DNA of 29,440 nucleotides, taken from the NCBI GenBank assembly GCA_041569895.1, contig JBFFXF010000071.1:1-29440 (forward strand), written 5' to 3'. Source of the DNA: JBFFXF01 sp041569895. Its GTDB lineage: Bacteria; Planctomycetota; UBA8108; JACQVS01. Both the position numbers and the translations under genes were made by a program. Below, piece after piece: positions 8,019 through 15,968 of the stretch. Each line of letters starts with the position of its first letter. The stretch's first letter is position 1. The notes beneath the pieces were generated by a model. It saw only the letters and a program-made list of their open reading frames with translations, was not told where the DNA came from and did not search any database.

Positions 8019-9881
8019 TCAACGCACCACGAATATCTCCACCTCGTCCCCATGCCTCGCCACCGGTTCGCCGAATTCGCGCACCAGCTCCTCTCGGATC
8101 GCTCGCAGGGTGGCGTCCTCGGTGCCGACCTCGGGGTTCTCGATGCGCTTGCGATAGATCGCGTTCGGGTAGGTGCGTGCGATTTCCTTGCGGCGCTGCA
8201 GGATCCGGCTGACCGAGCGGTCGTGGTGGAGGACGACGACCCCGATGCCGAGCTCGCGGATGGCCGCGCTCAGCGGCGGTCCCGTCTTGGCCTTCTCCGG
8301 CGGGTAGCGCTCGAGGATGCGCCGCAGGACGGGGTAGCGCTCGAGCAGCTCCTCGACGCGGCGCAGCGGCGTCGCCGTGTATCCGCTCGCGATCGGACGT
8401 CCGTGCCACGTCTGCAGGAGCATGTCCTCGGCGGCCCGCGCGCGGTGGCCGCTCGGGATGTCGAGGACGATGGTGTCGCGCGGAAACCGATCGAGCTCGG
8501 CGAGCCACTCGGGCCTCGGCACGGGGCGCATCGGGTACGGGATCCACATGAAGTCGACCAGCAGGAGGAGGCCGGCGCCGGCGACGAAGAGTGACTTGAA
8601 GCGCGCCGGCAGGAGGAGCGCGATCGCGCCCGCGCCGAGCGCCACGAGCACCGACAGCGCCAGCATCGCCGGCGGCAGAAACCGGTTCGGCACGCGGACG
8701 ATGCCGAAGATCGGGATCTCCTGCAGCCAGCGGTACGGCATGGGCAACCAGTCGACGTCCTGGCCGGCGATCTTCAGCGTCGCCCCGAGCGCCAGAAGCA
8801 AAAAGAACACGAAGAGGCCGACCCACAGCCACGTCGCGTGCCGGATCGGTCTGACTCCGGCGGACCGGCTCTCCGCGTGCGCGCCCGCGGGCGTGCGCCG
8901 GGCGCGGTCGGCGAGCGGCGAGAGCAGCGCGAGCGACAGCGCGGCGATTCCGATGTAGCCGACGAAGCCCACCGACGGATAGCTGCGGAACGCGTCGTGG
9001 ATGTCCGCCACCGCCGCGCCCCAGAGCGGATGCCCGCTGTGGGGGATCAGCAGGAAGAGGAGGTCGATCGGCTTGTCGACCGGCGCCTTGCGGAGTACCG
9101 CCTCGCCGCTCGCCGACGCGTCGACGAGCGCCCACAGCGACGGGCCCACGAGGGCGAGGGCGAGAACGGCGGCGGCGCCGAGGTTGCCGAGCACGGCGAG
9201 GAGCCGGCGGTCGCCCTTGACGAGCTCGAAGATGGCGAGCGGGATCCCGAGCGCCACGGCGATCAATCCGAGGTGCCAGCTGAAGAGCGCGTTGAGCGCG
9301 AAGAGGGCGCCGCAGAGCGCCGAGCGACCCGCGCCGCCGTGCCGGATGACGCGCACCAGCGCCCAGAGGAAGAGCGGCAGCCCGTGGATGCTCGCGAGGT
9401 TGAGGTGCTCGAGCGATTGCTCGACGTGCTGGGGGAAGTACGCATAGACGATGCCACCGAGGATGGCGCCGGCGCGCGAGGGCGTGTATTCGCGCGCCAG
9501 CAGCCAGGCGCCGAAGCCCGCCAGGACGAAACCCGCGAAGACGGCGAGGTTGAGGGCGGCGGAAACGCCGAAGAGGGCGTTGACCGGCATCGTCCAGATG
9601 ATGTTCGCCGGCGAGTGCGTGTGGCAGCCGAGCGGGGCGGGGGCATCGCGGAACACCGGGTGGAAGATCATGTCGGTGTGATACGGCGACTGCCCGATTT
9701 CGAGCAGTGCCCGTTTCCACCACCAGAAGTTCCAGTAATTCTGCCAGATGTCGTGCGTGCCCATCGGCACGGCCGACGACAGGCGCCAGATCAGCGGCCA
9801 CGTCATGACGACGGCCAGGACGAGGTAGAAGAGAAAGGCGAACGCGGTGAAGCGTCGAGAGCTGGAAAGCATCGGACGCAC
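8019..9881 (-). CDS. Polytopic membrane protein, GT-C glycosyltransferase/YfhO-like
   Basis: The protein has 620 residues. It begins with a hydrophobic helix ('FAFLFYLVLAVVMTWPLIW'), followed by an acidic, aromatic loop 'GTHDIWQNYWNFWWWKRAL' like the first outer loop of GT-C enzymes that use polyprenyl-phosphate sugars. About ten further hydrophobic segments extend to residue ~460. The C-terminal ~150 residues are soluble and include 'DTIVLDIPSGHRARAAEDML' and a final alpha/beta stretch ending 'EVEIFVVR'. This layout suits envelope glycosylation, but no signature proves transferase activity. The GTG start at 9881 is preferred because GGAG lies 6 nt upstream of it; the ATG at 9872 is the alternative. 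The gene is divergent from the phosphatase-ceramidase gene, with 44 bases between starts. Confidence 0.8.
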   Translation of the reverse strand: MRPMLSSSRRFTAFAFLFYLVLAVVMTWPLIWRLSSAVPMGTHDIWQNYWNFWWWKRALLEIGQSPYHTDMIFHPVFRDAPAPLGCHTHSPANIIWTMPVNALFGVSAALNLAVFAGFVLAGFGAWLLAREYTPSRAGAILGGIVYAYFPQHVEQSLEHLNLASIHGLPLFLWALVRVIRHGGAGRSALCGALFALNALFSWHLGLIAVALGIPLAIFELVKGDRRLLAVLGNLGAAAVLALALVGPSLWALVDASASGEAVLRKAPVDKPIDLLFLLIPHSGHPLWGAAVADIHDAFRSYPSVGFVGYIGIAALSLALLSPLADRARRTPAGAHAESRSAGVRPIRHATWLWVGLFVFFLLLALGATLKIAGQDVDWLPMPYRWLQEIPIFGIVRVPNRFLPPAMLALSVLVALGAGAIALLLPARFKSLFVAGAGLLLLVDFMWIPYPMRPVPRPEWLAELDRFPRDTIVLDIPSGHRARAAEDMLLQTWHGRPIASGYTATPLRRVEELLERYPVLRRILERYPPEKAKTGPPLSAAIRELGIGVVVLHHDRSVSRILQRRKEIARTYPNAIYRKRIENPEVGTEDATLRAIREELVREFGEPVARHGDEVEIFVVR

Positions 9882-9925
9882 ATTCTACTCCACGATTGCG
9901 TGAACCGTGATACACTCCGTCCGCG

Positions 9926-12799
9926 ATGATGAAACGCCCGCCGCCGCTCCCGCTCGTGCTCCTGGTTGCCACGCTGGCGGGCTGCAACCTGCTCGTCGAT
10001 GTGCCGGTATCCGAGCCGTTGCCGACGCGGCCCGATGCGCCCGCGCCACTGAGCGCCGGCGAGCTGCTTCGCTACTCGCTCGCCAACCTCGGCGAGGTGT
10101 CGCCGGGCCTGCTCTACCGCTCCTCCCGCCCGAGTCCCGGGCTGCTCGAGTTTCTCGAGAGGCGCTGCGCCCTCGGTCACGTCATCAACCTGCGGCGGAG
10201 CCGCGAGCCGGAGGTCAAGGAGTTCGTCGAGTCGCGGGGCGGCAGCTTCACGCACGTGTCGATGAGCGCGAGCAAACCGCCGAGACCGGATCAGATCCTC
10301 GAATTGATCCGCGTCACGCACCGCGCTCTGGCCGACGGTCGCTCGATCCTGCTGCAATGCCGCGCCGGCGCCGATCGCACCGGCACCATGGTGGCGATCT
10401 GGCGCATGCTCTTCCAGAAGGTCGACGATCACGGAGCCCTGGAATTCGAGGCCAGGCTCCACGGTCACCAGAGCTGGGTGCACCCGAACGTCTTCGAGAC
10501 CATCGAGCGCTTCCGTCCCGAGCTCTTCATGCCGTTCGTGCGTGATCCGGCCCTCCTCGACGACCCCGAGCGCGTGGCGGACGTCACGCGTCGCTACTTC
10601 GAGCGACAGCCGCTGCTGTCCGGCAGGCTCGGCTCGAACACCGGTCCGCTCTCCGCCGGGACGGGACGCGCCGATCTCCTCGAGGGCCCCGACGGGCCGA
10701 TCGACACCATCCAGATGGCGACCTACGGTCCGTCTCCAGGCGTCTCCACGGGCGTGCGCGAGCCGGTCTTCGCGCGAGCGATCGTCCTCGACAACGGCGG
10801 CTTCCGGCTGGCGATCGTATCGTGCGACCTGATGGTGATGGGCATCCGACTGCGCGCTCGCGTGCTCGAGTTGCTGGAGGCGCGCGGCATCGCCGTCGAT
10901 GACCTCCTCCTCGCGGCGACGCACACGCACACGGGCATCGGCGGGTACGTCGACCACTGGCTCGCGGAGTTCTACATCATGGGGACCTTCGACGAGTCGA
11001 TTCGCGAGCAGCTCGCTCGCCGCATCGCCGACGCCATCGCCGCGGCGGATGCCTCTCGCCGTCCCGCCCGACTCGGCGCCGGGCGCGCGTTCGCGTCCGG
11101 ATTGAGCGCCAACCGCCGTCTCGGGACGACGATCGACGAGGAGGTCGGCCTGATCCGCATCGACGACGACGCCTCCGGCGAGCCGATCGCCCTGATCGTC
11201 AACTTCACGGGCCACCCGGTGCTCGAGCCCTCGGACGGGCTGATCTCGCCCGACTATCCCGGGTATCTCGCGCGCGAGCTCGACGCGCGATTCGGCTTCG
11301 GGCTCTTCCTGCAGGGCGCGCTCGGCGACGTCAACGCGAGCCCGTCGGCTGACCTCTCGGTGTGGCGGCTCGAGGGCGCCGCGCAGTCGGTCGCCGCGCA
11401 GCTCCTCGAGTCGCTCGAGGAAGCGGCGCGCGCCATCGAGACCGTGCGCGAGATCGAGCTCGCGTCGATGACGGCGGAGCTCACCCTGCCGGCGGTCAAC
11501 CCGAACGTCGTCCCCGATCTGCTCTTTCCCCTCGACTGGATGGTCGGCTCGCTCGCCAACTGGCCGCGCCGCGCTCCGCTCCAGGCATCGCGGATCGGCG
11601 ACTGCGCGCTGATCTCGTGCTCGACCGAGCTCGGCGTGCGGCTCGGGAGGCGGATCAAGCGCCGCAGCCCGGCGCCGTTCACGTTCGTCGTCAGCCACGC
11701 CAACAGCTACGCCGGCTACGCCGTCACGCAGTACGGCCACCCGCGGGGGAAGCTCGACCCGACATCCGCGATGGCGAACAACGGGTCGTCGTACGGCCGT
11801 CGCCTGGTCGAGAAGGCCGTCGACCTCCTCGAGGAGCAGTGGGGCGAGCGGCTCGACGCCGACTCCCCGCTCCTGTCGTCCGCGCTCGAGGCGCGCCTCC
11901 ATGCGGAGGTCGAGTCGGGCGCCGTCTCGGCGCAGGACCTGCCGCGCCGCCGCGCCGAGCTGATCGAGCTCGAGGAGTCCGAGCTCTTCCTCGACCGTGA
12001 CCCGACCGCGCCCCAGACGCGCGGTGGCCGGCTGGTCTCCGACTCGATCGACGACCTCGCGCGGCTCGACTTGTCGTTCCTCTACCTCGAGGACGCGCGC
12101 GGCGGCCAGGGGCTCGAGGCGCGCCTTCGCGACGTCGATGCCACGCTGCGGCTCCGTTTGCCGCTCGACGTGCGCGTCGATGTCGCCGTCGGTTACCGGG
12201 ACGCCGAGTGGGATGCCAGCGGCGACCCGGACAGCGACGCCGAGATCAAGGACGTCGTCGTCGGCCTCGAGCGCCCATTCACCGTCTGGAGGGACCTCGA
12301 CGGCGGCAACGCGCTCCGCCTGACCCCGCGCATCGCGGTCACCGCGCCGACCGGCGACGCGGACGTCGACGTCCCCTTCGCCTTCGCCCCCGCGGCCGGC
12401 GTCTGGCGCCCGTCGTTCGGCGCCGCGGCGGAGCTCATCTGGGACACGCATCGCGCGCTCACCGCCGAGGCGCTCTTCACCACGTCGACGGAACGCTGGA
12501 ACGGCCGCCGCCCCGGCGACCTCTGGGACTTCACGCTCGGCTACCGCGAGCGCCACGGCGCGGTGTCCCTCTCCCTCGACTGGGTCACCCAGCTCCGCTC
12601 ACCCGACAGCCGCCGCGGCGGCCGTACGGAGGCCGACATCGACGACACCTCCTACCAGATGGGCATCCGCCCCGGCCTCACCGTCCATCTCGGCGAGCAC
12701 GTCGACCTGCGCGTCGAGGGCATCTTCCCGCTGGCGCGAAGCGAGCGAGGGGCGGGGGAGGGGACGGGAGTGGTTGCGGGGATGACGGCGGCGTTCTGA
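9926..12799 (+). CDS. Lipoprotein fusing a tyrosine/dual-specificity phosphatase, a neutral-ceramidase-like domain and a C-terminal beta-barrel
   Basis: The single frame encodes 957 residues. A lipoprotein signal ends in the lipobox 'LAGC' with Cys20. Residues ~50-215 form a phosphatase of the Siw14/DSP type, with the P-loop 'CRAGADRTG' (Cys145, Arg151). Residues ~228-640 resemble neutral/alkaline ceramidases: 'GTGRADLLEG' at the start, the metal-binding 'THTHTGIGGY' (His333, His335), 'FTGHPVLE' (His ~429) and 'ANSYAGYAVTQYGH' (~590). In Pseudomonas and human ceramidases the nucleophile is the Ser after GD(V/M); here the motif reads 'GDVNASPS' (~469), so true ceramide cleavage is doubtful. 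From ~706 to the end the sequence is amphipathic and strand-rich and ends in Phe ('GMTAAF'), like an outer-membrane barrel. A lipidated N-terminus and a barrel C-terminus on one chain are unusual. A fusion is supported by the continuous frame, but an assembly error cannot be excluded. Confidence 0.88.
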   Translation: MMKRPPPLPLVLLVATLAGCNLLVDVPVSEPLPTRPDAPAPLSAGELLRYSLANLGEVSPGLLYRSSRPSPGLLEFLERRCALGHVINLRRSREPEVKEFVESRGGSFTHVSMSASKPPRPDQILELIRVTHRALADGRSILLQCRAGADRTGTMVAIWRMLFQKVDDHGALEFEARLHGHQSWVHPNVFETIERFRPELFMPFVRDPALLDDPERVADVTRRYFERQPLLSGRLGSNTGPLSAGTGRADLLEGPDGPIDTIQMATYGPSPGVSTGVREPVFARAIVLDNGGFRLAIVSCDLMVMGIRLRARVLELLEARGIAVDDLLLAATHTHTGIGGYVDHWLAEFYIMGTFDESIREQLARRIADAIAAADASRRPARLGAGRAFASGLSANRRLGTTIDEEVGLIRIDDDASGEPIALIVNFTGHPVLEPSDGLISPDYPGYLARELDARFGFGLFLQGALGDVNASPSADLSVWRLEGAAQSVAAQLLESLEEAARAIETVREIELASMTAELTLPAVNPNVVPDLLFPLDWMVGSLANWPRRAPLQASRIGDCALISCSTELGVRLGRRIKRRSPAPFTFVVSHANSYAGYAVTQYGHPRGKLDPTSAMANNGSSYGRRLVEKAVDLLEEQWGERLDADSPLLSSALEARLHAEVESGAVSAQDLPRRRAELIELEESELFLDRDPTAPQTRGGRLVSDSIDDLARLDLSFLYLEDARGGQGLEARLRDVDATLRLRLPLDVRVDVAVGYRDAEWDASGDPDSDAEIKDVVVGLERPFTVWRDLDGGNALRLTPRIAVTAPTGDADVDVPFAFAPAAGVWRPSFGAAAELIWDTHRALTAEALFTTSTERWNGRRPGDLWDFTLGYRERHGAVSLSLDWVTQLRSPDSRRGGRTEADIDDTSYQMGIRPGLTVHLGEHVDLRVEGIFPLARSERGAGEGTGVVAGMTAAF

Positions 12800-12800
12800 G

Positions 12801-12975
12801 CGTCCCCGCTCCCGTTCGTCCTTGTCCTCGATACACCGGGACAGCGGCCGGGGTCCGAGACCGAGGGCGGAGACCCGATTCCGAGATCCGACTCCGATTC
12901 CGACTCCGATTCCGACTCCGATTCCGATACCGATTCCGATACCGACTCGGATGTCCGATACCGATACCGACTCGC
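12801..12975 (+). repeat. Module B, copy B2, with a long GATTCC-type array
   Basis: A truncated B core (GGGTCCGAGACCGAG at 12851-12865) is followed by about 100 bases of degenerate period-6 repeat, mostly GATTCC, GACTCC and GATACC. The CCGAAAGC start of the core is missing in this copy. Confidence 0.7.
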
Positions 12976-13017
12976 GTTCCCTTCTCTCCTGTTCCTGGTT
13001 TCCCCTTCTTCCTTCAT

Positions 13018-13140
13018 TCCTGCTGGATGCGTTGCAGAGTCTCGCTCGCGGAGTCGCGGAGCCCTTCGGGACCGGGACCGGGGACGGGACCGGGACCGGG
13101 AACGGGAACGAGGACGAGGACGAGGACGAGGACGAGAGGA
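13018..13140 (-). repeat. Module A, copy A2, with hexamer end
   Basis: Read from nagB's 3' end on the minus strand, ACGAGG-complement and GGGAAC-complement hexamers are followed by CCGAAGGGCTCCGCGAC and then GAGACTCTGCAACGCATC. The last 18 bases are identical in A4. CAGCAGGAAT then follows, matching A3. Confidence 0.78.
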
Positions 13141-13151
13141 AGGCAGCTCAA

Positions 13152-13943
13152 CTAGAGTCGTCCGTCCTCCCGCAGTCGTTTTTGGTGGCGCTGGGTCGAC
13201 TCGTAGTACGCGCGCATGCTCAGCAGGCTCGACGCGTCGGGGTCGATGACCAGGGTGACGTTCGAGTGCAGTTGCAGGGCGCTGGCCGGGCACATGCTCG
13301 AGACCGGGCCCTCGACGGTGGCGCGGATCGCCTCGGCCTTCTTCTTTCCGAACGCCTGCAGGATGATGCGCTTGGCGCCGAGGATCGTGCCGATCCCCAT
13401 GGTGACGGCGAGCCGCGGCTGGTACTCGTCCTTCGAGTAGAAGCGCGAGTTGTCCTTCAGGGTCTTCTCCGTCAGCGTCTTGATGCGCGTGCGGGATTGC
13501 AGGGACGACGTCGGCTCGTTGAAGCCGATATGGCCGTTCGACCCGACGCCGAGGAGCTGGATGTCGATGCCGCCGACCTTGGCGATGAGCTCCTCGTACT
13601 CCTCGCATTGTCGCATGAGGTTGGTCCCCTCGGACGGCGGGAAGTGGATGTTCTCGCGCGGCACGTTGACGTGGTCGAAGAGGTGGATCTGCATGAAGTG
13701 GCGGTAGCTCTGATGGTGCTCCGCCGGCAGGTCGAGGTACTCGTCGAGGTTGAAAGTGTGGACCGCGAAAAAGTCCGCCTCGCCGTTCCGGTGGGCCTCG
13801 GCGAGGCGCCGGTAGACCTCCACGGGCGTCGAGCCGGTGGCGAGCCCGAGCACCAGGTCCGGCTTGACGCGCAAGGCGCTCAGGATCTCGCCGGCGACGA
13901 GCCGGGAGGCCTCGGCGGGATTGCTGGCGAGGTGGATCTGCAT
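13152..13943 (-). CDS. nagB: Glucosamine-6-phosphate deaminase
   Basis: The cytoplasmic enzyme converts glucosamine 6-phosphate to fructose 6-phosphate and ammonia, linking amino-sugar breakdown to glycolysis. The 263-residue length is normal for the family. Family motifs appear in order: 'GLATGSTPVEVYRRL' (phosphate loop, ~33-47), 'FNLDEYLDL' (~64-72, catalytic Asp), 'GVGSNGHIGFNEP' (~132-144, with the catalytic His and active-site loop) and 'VTMGIGTIL' (~184). The start ATG at 13943 opens directly on the first strand 'MQIHLASNP'. It is transcribed alone and divergently from the MamK-like cluster. A promoter with a perfect TTGACA lies about 40 bases upstream. No other amino-sugar gene is nearby. 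Confidence 0.96.
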   Translation of the reverse strand: MQIHLASNPAEASRLVAGEILSALRVKPDLVLGLATGSTPVEVYRRLAEAHRNGEADFFAVHTFNLDEYLDLPAEHHQSYRHFMQIHLFDHVNVPRENIHFPPSEGTNLMRQCEEYEELIAKVGGIDIQLLGVGSNGHIGFNEPTSSLQSRTRIKTLTEKTLKDNSRFYSKDEYQPRLAVTMGIGTILGAKRIILQAFGKKKAEAIRATVEGPVSSMCPASALQLHSNVTLVIDPDASSLLSMRAYYESTQRHQKRLREDGRL

Positions 13944-13981
13944 CGGAAGCTCACGGGGCGACGGGCGGCCGCGGAAGCAGC

Positions 13982-14010
13982 AATCTTCCAGAATCGCCTC
14001 GATATGTCAA
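13982..14010 (-). promoter_or_regulatory. Sigma70-type promoter for nagB
   Basis: On the minus strand a perfect -35 TTGACA (14010-14005) is followed after 17 bases by AAGATT (13987-13982), a weak -10. Transcription would start near 13975, giving a leader of about 30 nt. The -35 box overlaps the small palindrome ATGTCAACAT, a possible operator. Confidence 0.45.
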
Positions 14011-14066
14011 CATGGCGGCGCCGGTCACGACGGGGAGGAAACGACGCCGGCAGGGTCTCGAAACCG

Positions 14067-14096
14067 TATACAGCACCGAGACGGTACTGGTAGAAT
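14067..14096 (+). promoter_or_regulatory. Possible promoter for the coiled-coil/MamK-like cluster
   Basis: TATACA (14067-14072) and TAGAAT (14091-14096) are 18 bases apart and match the consensus at four and five of six positions. ACCGT and ACGGT flank the spacer as a loose inverted repeat. The leader to the start at 14250 would be ~147 nt. The rest of the 306-base gap 13944-14249 shows only minor direct repeats (CCACGTCGC twice, TCGAGCG twice). Confidence 0.4.
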
Positions 14097-14206
14097 TGGT
14101 GGGTCGCACGGGGATTCCAGAACGGCCTCCACGTCGCTGCCAAGTTGCTGCCACGTCGCCGTCCGGGTTACTTTCGAGCGAGTCACTATCGAGCGTTCAC
14201 GTCCCC

Positions 14207-14228
14207 GGGAGTTTCCCGCGAGACTCCC
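14207..14228 (+). promoter_or_regulatory. Small hairpin just upstream of the coiled-coil gene start
   Basis: GGGAGT (14207-14212) pairs with ACTCCC (14223-14228) around a 10-base loop, 21 bases before the ATG at 14250. No clear Shine-Dalgarno follows it. It could affect translation initiation, but the stem is only 6 bp. Confidence 0.25.
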
Positions 14229-14249
14229 AGAGCACTCCAGTGTGCCGAC

Positions 14250-14813
14250 ATGTCGAGTCCGAAGCGACCGATCGTCGAGATCGACAACCTGATTCGCGAG
14301 CACGCGAGCGCGATCGATGTCCAGACGCTCCACCAGAAGGGCGTGCGGACCATCGCGTACCTGACCTATTCGAAGGTCAACGAGCTCGTGGCGATCGCCG
14401 TCGCCAGGGCGTTCGAGGAGCACGCGGACGTCGTCAAGGCGGACGCGAGCGAGATCGAGAGAAAGGTGCGTGAACAGGTGTTCCGCCAGCTCGACGCGTA
14501 TCGACGCCGCAAGGCCGCGCGTTCCGGCGAGCAGACGCCGGAGGTCCCGCGCCCGGAGGCCGAGAGGCGGAAGATCGAGCTCCTCGAGCGGCGCATCGCG
14601 AAGCTCCGGGGACACCTCGAGCGGCTCGAGAACAACCTGCGCGAGATCGAGTCCGGGGCGGACAGCGGGCTGCCGTCGATCTACAGGACCGTGCAGGGTC
14701 TGGACGACGACGACCAGGAGTACGAGACCAAGAAGTCATTGTTGAAGACCGTGTTCGAGGAGAACCTGAAGCTGCAATGCCATCACGCCAGGAGCGCCCG
14801 GACCGTCGAGTGA
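14250..14813 (+). CDS. Cytoplasmic coiled-coil protein upstream of and overlapping the MamK-like actin gene
   Basis: The protein has 187 residues when started at the ATG 'MSSPKRPIVEIDNLI'. The frame is open about 35 codons further upstream, but that part is Arg/Pro-rich and looks non-coding. The N-terminal ~65 residues form a small helical region. Residues ~70-150 are strongly charged and heptad-like ('RRKIELLERRIAKLRGHLER'), a predicted coiled coil. The C-terminus ends in 'YETKKSLLKTVFEENLKLQ'. There is no signal peptide or membrane helix. The next gene starts inside its last codons, which implies co-translation and probably a physical partnership with the actin-like protein. I recognise no family; an adaptor or filament-bundling role is inferred from context only. 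Confidence 0.8.
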   Translation: MSSPKRPIVEIDNLIREHASAIDVQTLHQKGVRTIAYLTYSKVNELVAIAVARAFEEHADVVKADASEIERKVREQVFRQLDAYRRRKAARSGEQTPEVPRPEAERRKIELLERRIAKLRGHLERLENNLREIESGADSGLPSIYRTVQGLDDDDQEYETKKSLLKTVFEENLKLQCHHARSARTVE

Positions 14814-15883
14814 GCTCGAACGGCGACCGCATACCCAGACTGAACACCGAGCGCAAGGACGGTGTTTTGTACATCGGCATCGATCTCGGGACGTCGAGAA
14901 CCGCGGTCTCCGCGAGCAACGGTGTCCGTGAGTCCGTGCTGTCGTTCGTCGGCTACCCCCGAGACGTCGTCGCCATGAAGACGTTCCAGAAGGAGCGCAT
15001 CTTCGGGCGGGAGGCCCAGGAGAGACGTCTGTCGCTCAGGCTCTACCGTCCGCTCGAGCACGGCGTCATCAAGGGCTCCGCGACCAGGGACCGGGACTAC
15101 GAGGAGAACCTCCGGGCCGCGAGAGACCTCGTCAGACACTCGATCGATCTCGCCAGGCCGCGGAAAGACGAGCTCCTCTACGGGGTCATCGGCGCGCCGG
15201 CCCAGGCGAGCATCGAGAACAAGGAAGCGATCATCGAGGCGACGCGGGACGTCCTCGACTCCGTCATGCTCTGCTCCGAGCCGTTCGCCGTCGCCTACGG
15301 GCTCGACATGCTCAAGGACGTCCTGGTGATCGACATTGGCGCCGGGACGACCGACCTCTGCCGCATGTACGGCGCGATGCCCACCGAGGACGACCAGATC
15401 ACGCTCGACGTCGGCGGCGATTTCATCGACGAGCGGCTCTTCGAGCTGATGAAGGAGAAGTGCGCCGGCGCCGATTTCACCACCAACATGGTGAAGCGGA
15501 TCAAGGAGCGGCACGCCTTCATCGACGAGATCGCCACGCCGGTCCTCGTCGACCTGCCGGTGCGCGGCAAGCCGACGACCTTCGACATCACGGACGAGAT
15601 CCGCACCGCGTGCCGGTCGATCGTGCCGCCGATCGTCGAGGCGCTGCAGGAGCTCATCGCGTCATTCGATCCGGAGTTCCAGGACAAGCTGCGCAGCAAC
15701 GTCCTGCTCGGAGGTGGCGGTAGCCTGATTCACGGGCTCGGCGGCGCCATCGAGGAGGAGATGAAGCGGACGCTCGGAAGCGGCCTCGTCACCGTCGTCG
15801 AGGAGCCGATCTACGCCGGCGCGAACGGCGCGCTGAAGATCGCTCACGACATGCCGGAGGAGTACTGGCAGAAGTTGCGCTGA
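14777..15883 (+). CDS. MamK-like actin (MreB/MamK/ParM superfamily filament ATPase)
   Basis: Up to 368 residues. It carries the actin-fold nucleotide motifs: phosphate-1 'IGIDLGTSRTAV' (~33-44), phosphate-2 'VIDIGAGTTDL' (~184-194) and the adenosine loop 'LLGGGGSLIHGLGG' (~312-325). Several stretches match what I remember of magnetosome MamK rather than MreB: 'VGYPRDVVAMK' after phosphate-1, 'VIGAPAQASIENK', 'SEPFAVAYGLD', 'PTEDDQITLDVGGDFIDERL' and the C-terminal 'YWQKLR'. MamK polymerises with ATP into filaments that position magnetosomes. No mam or mad magnetosome gene is visible nearby, so the cargo here is unknown. The start is uncertain: ATG 14777 overlaps the upstream gene by 37 nt, whereas GTG 14810 makes a 4-nt GTGA overlap with its stop and leaves an N-terminal extension similar in length to MamK's. 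Confidence 0.9.
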   Translation: MPSRQERPDRRVSSNGDRIPRLNTERKDGVLYIGIDLGTSRTAVSASNGVRESVLSFVGYPRDVVAMKTFQKERIFGREAQERRLSLRLYRPLEHGVIKGSATRDRDYEENLRAARDLVRHSIDLARPRKDELLYGVIGAPAQASIENKEAIIEATRDVLDSVMLCSEPFAVAYGLDMLKDVLVIDIGAGTTDLCRMYGAMPTEDDQITLDVGGDFIDERLFELMKEKCAGADFTTNMVKRIKERHAFIDEIATPVLVDLPVRGKPTTFDITDEIRTACRSIVPPIVEALQELIASFDPEFQDKLRSNVLLGGGGSLIHGLGGAIEEEMKRTLGSGLVTVVEEPIYAGANGALKIAHDMPEEYWQKLR

Positions 15884-15891
15884 GCGCGATC

Positions 15892-15920
15892 GGAACGGGG
15901 ACGGGAACGGGAACGGGTAC
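15892..15920 (+). repeat. Short stray hexamer tract (GGGAAC type)
   Basis: A degenerate run of GGGAAC/GGGGAC units lies 9 bases after the MamK-like stop codon, between two genes of the same cluster. It resembles the purine-rich ends of the modular elements but has no A, B or C core. Confidence 0.5.
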
Positions 15921-15968
15921 GACGGACGCTTATCGGACGTCGCAGATATCGGAGCGAGAGGATCCGCG

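Larger units (their letters stand above)
12800..13151. repeat. Modular dispersed element, copy 2 (B -> <- A), between the fusion gene and nagB
   Basis: The full gap is repeat. It holds plus-strand pyrimidine hexamers (12801-12832), a shortened core B, a long GATTCC/GACTCC/GATACC array (12876-12975), a pyrimidine-rich joint, core A on the minus strand (13018-13066) and a purine-rich end made of GGGACC, GGGAAC and ACGAGG units (13067-13140). The two ends are approximate inverted repeats and could pair in RNA or single-stranded DNA. No gene is supported here. Confidence 0.8.

Noticed and set aside
9803..12556. 917-residue minus-strand open frame opposite the phosphatase-ceramidase fusion
   Set aside because: Antisense shadow; no motif, and it overlaps two real genes.
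12876..12975. CRISPR array suggested by the regular repeats
   Set aside because: The repeat has period 6 with no unique spacers and no cas gene nearby.
12822..14093. 423-residue plus-strand frame across element copy 2 and antisense to nagB
   Set aside because: It is held open by the period-6 repeats, which lack stops in most frames, and then runs antisense to nagB.
14810..15883. Assignment of the actin-like gene as mreB
   Set aside because: Family-specific stretches and the C-terminal YWQKLR fit MamK better, and no mreC/mreD/pbp2 genes follow.
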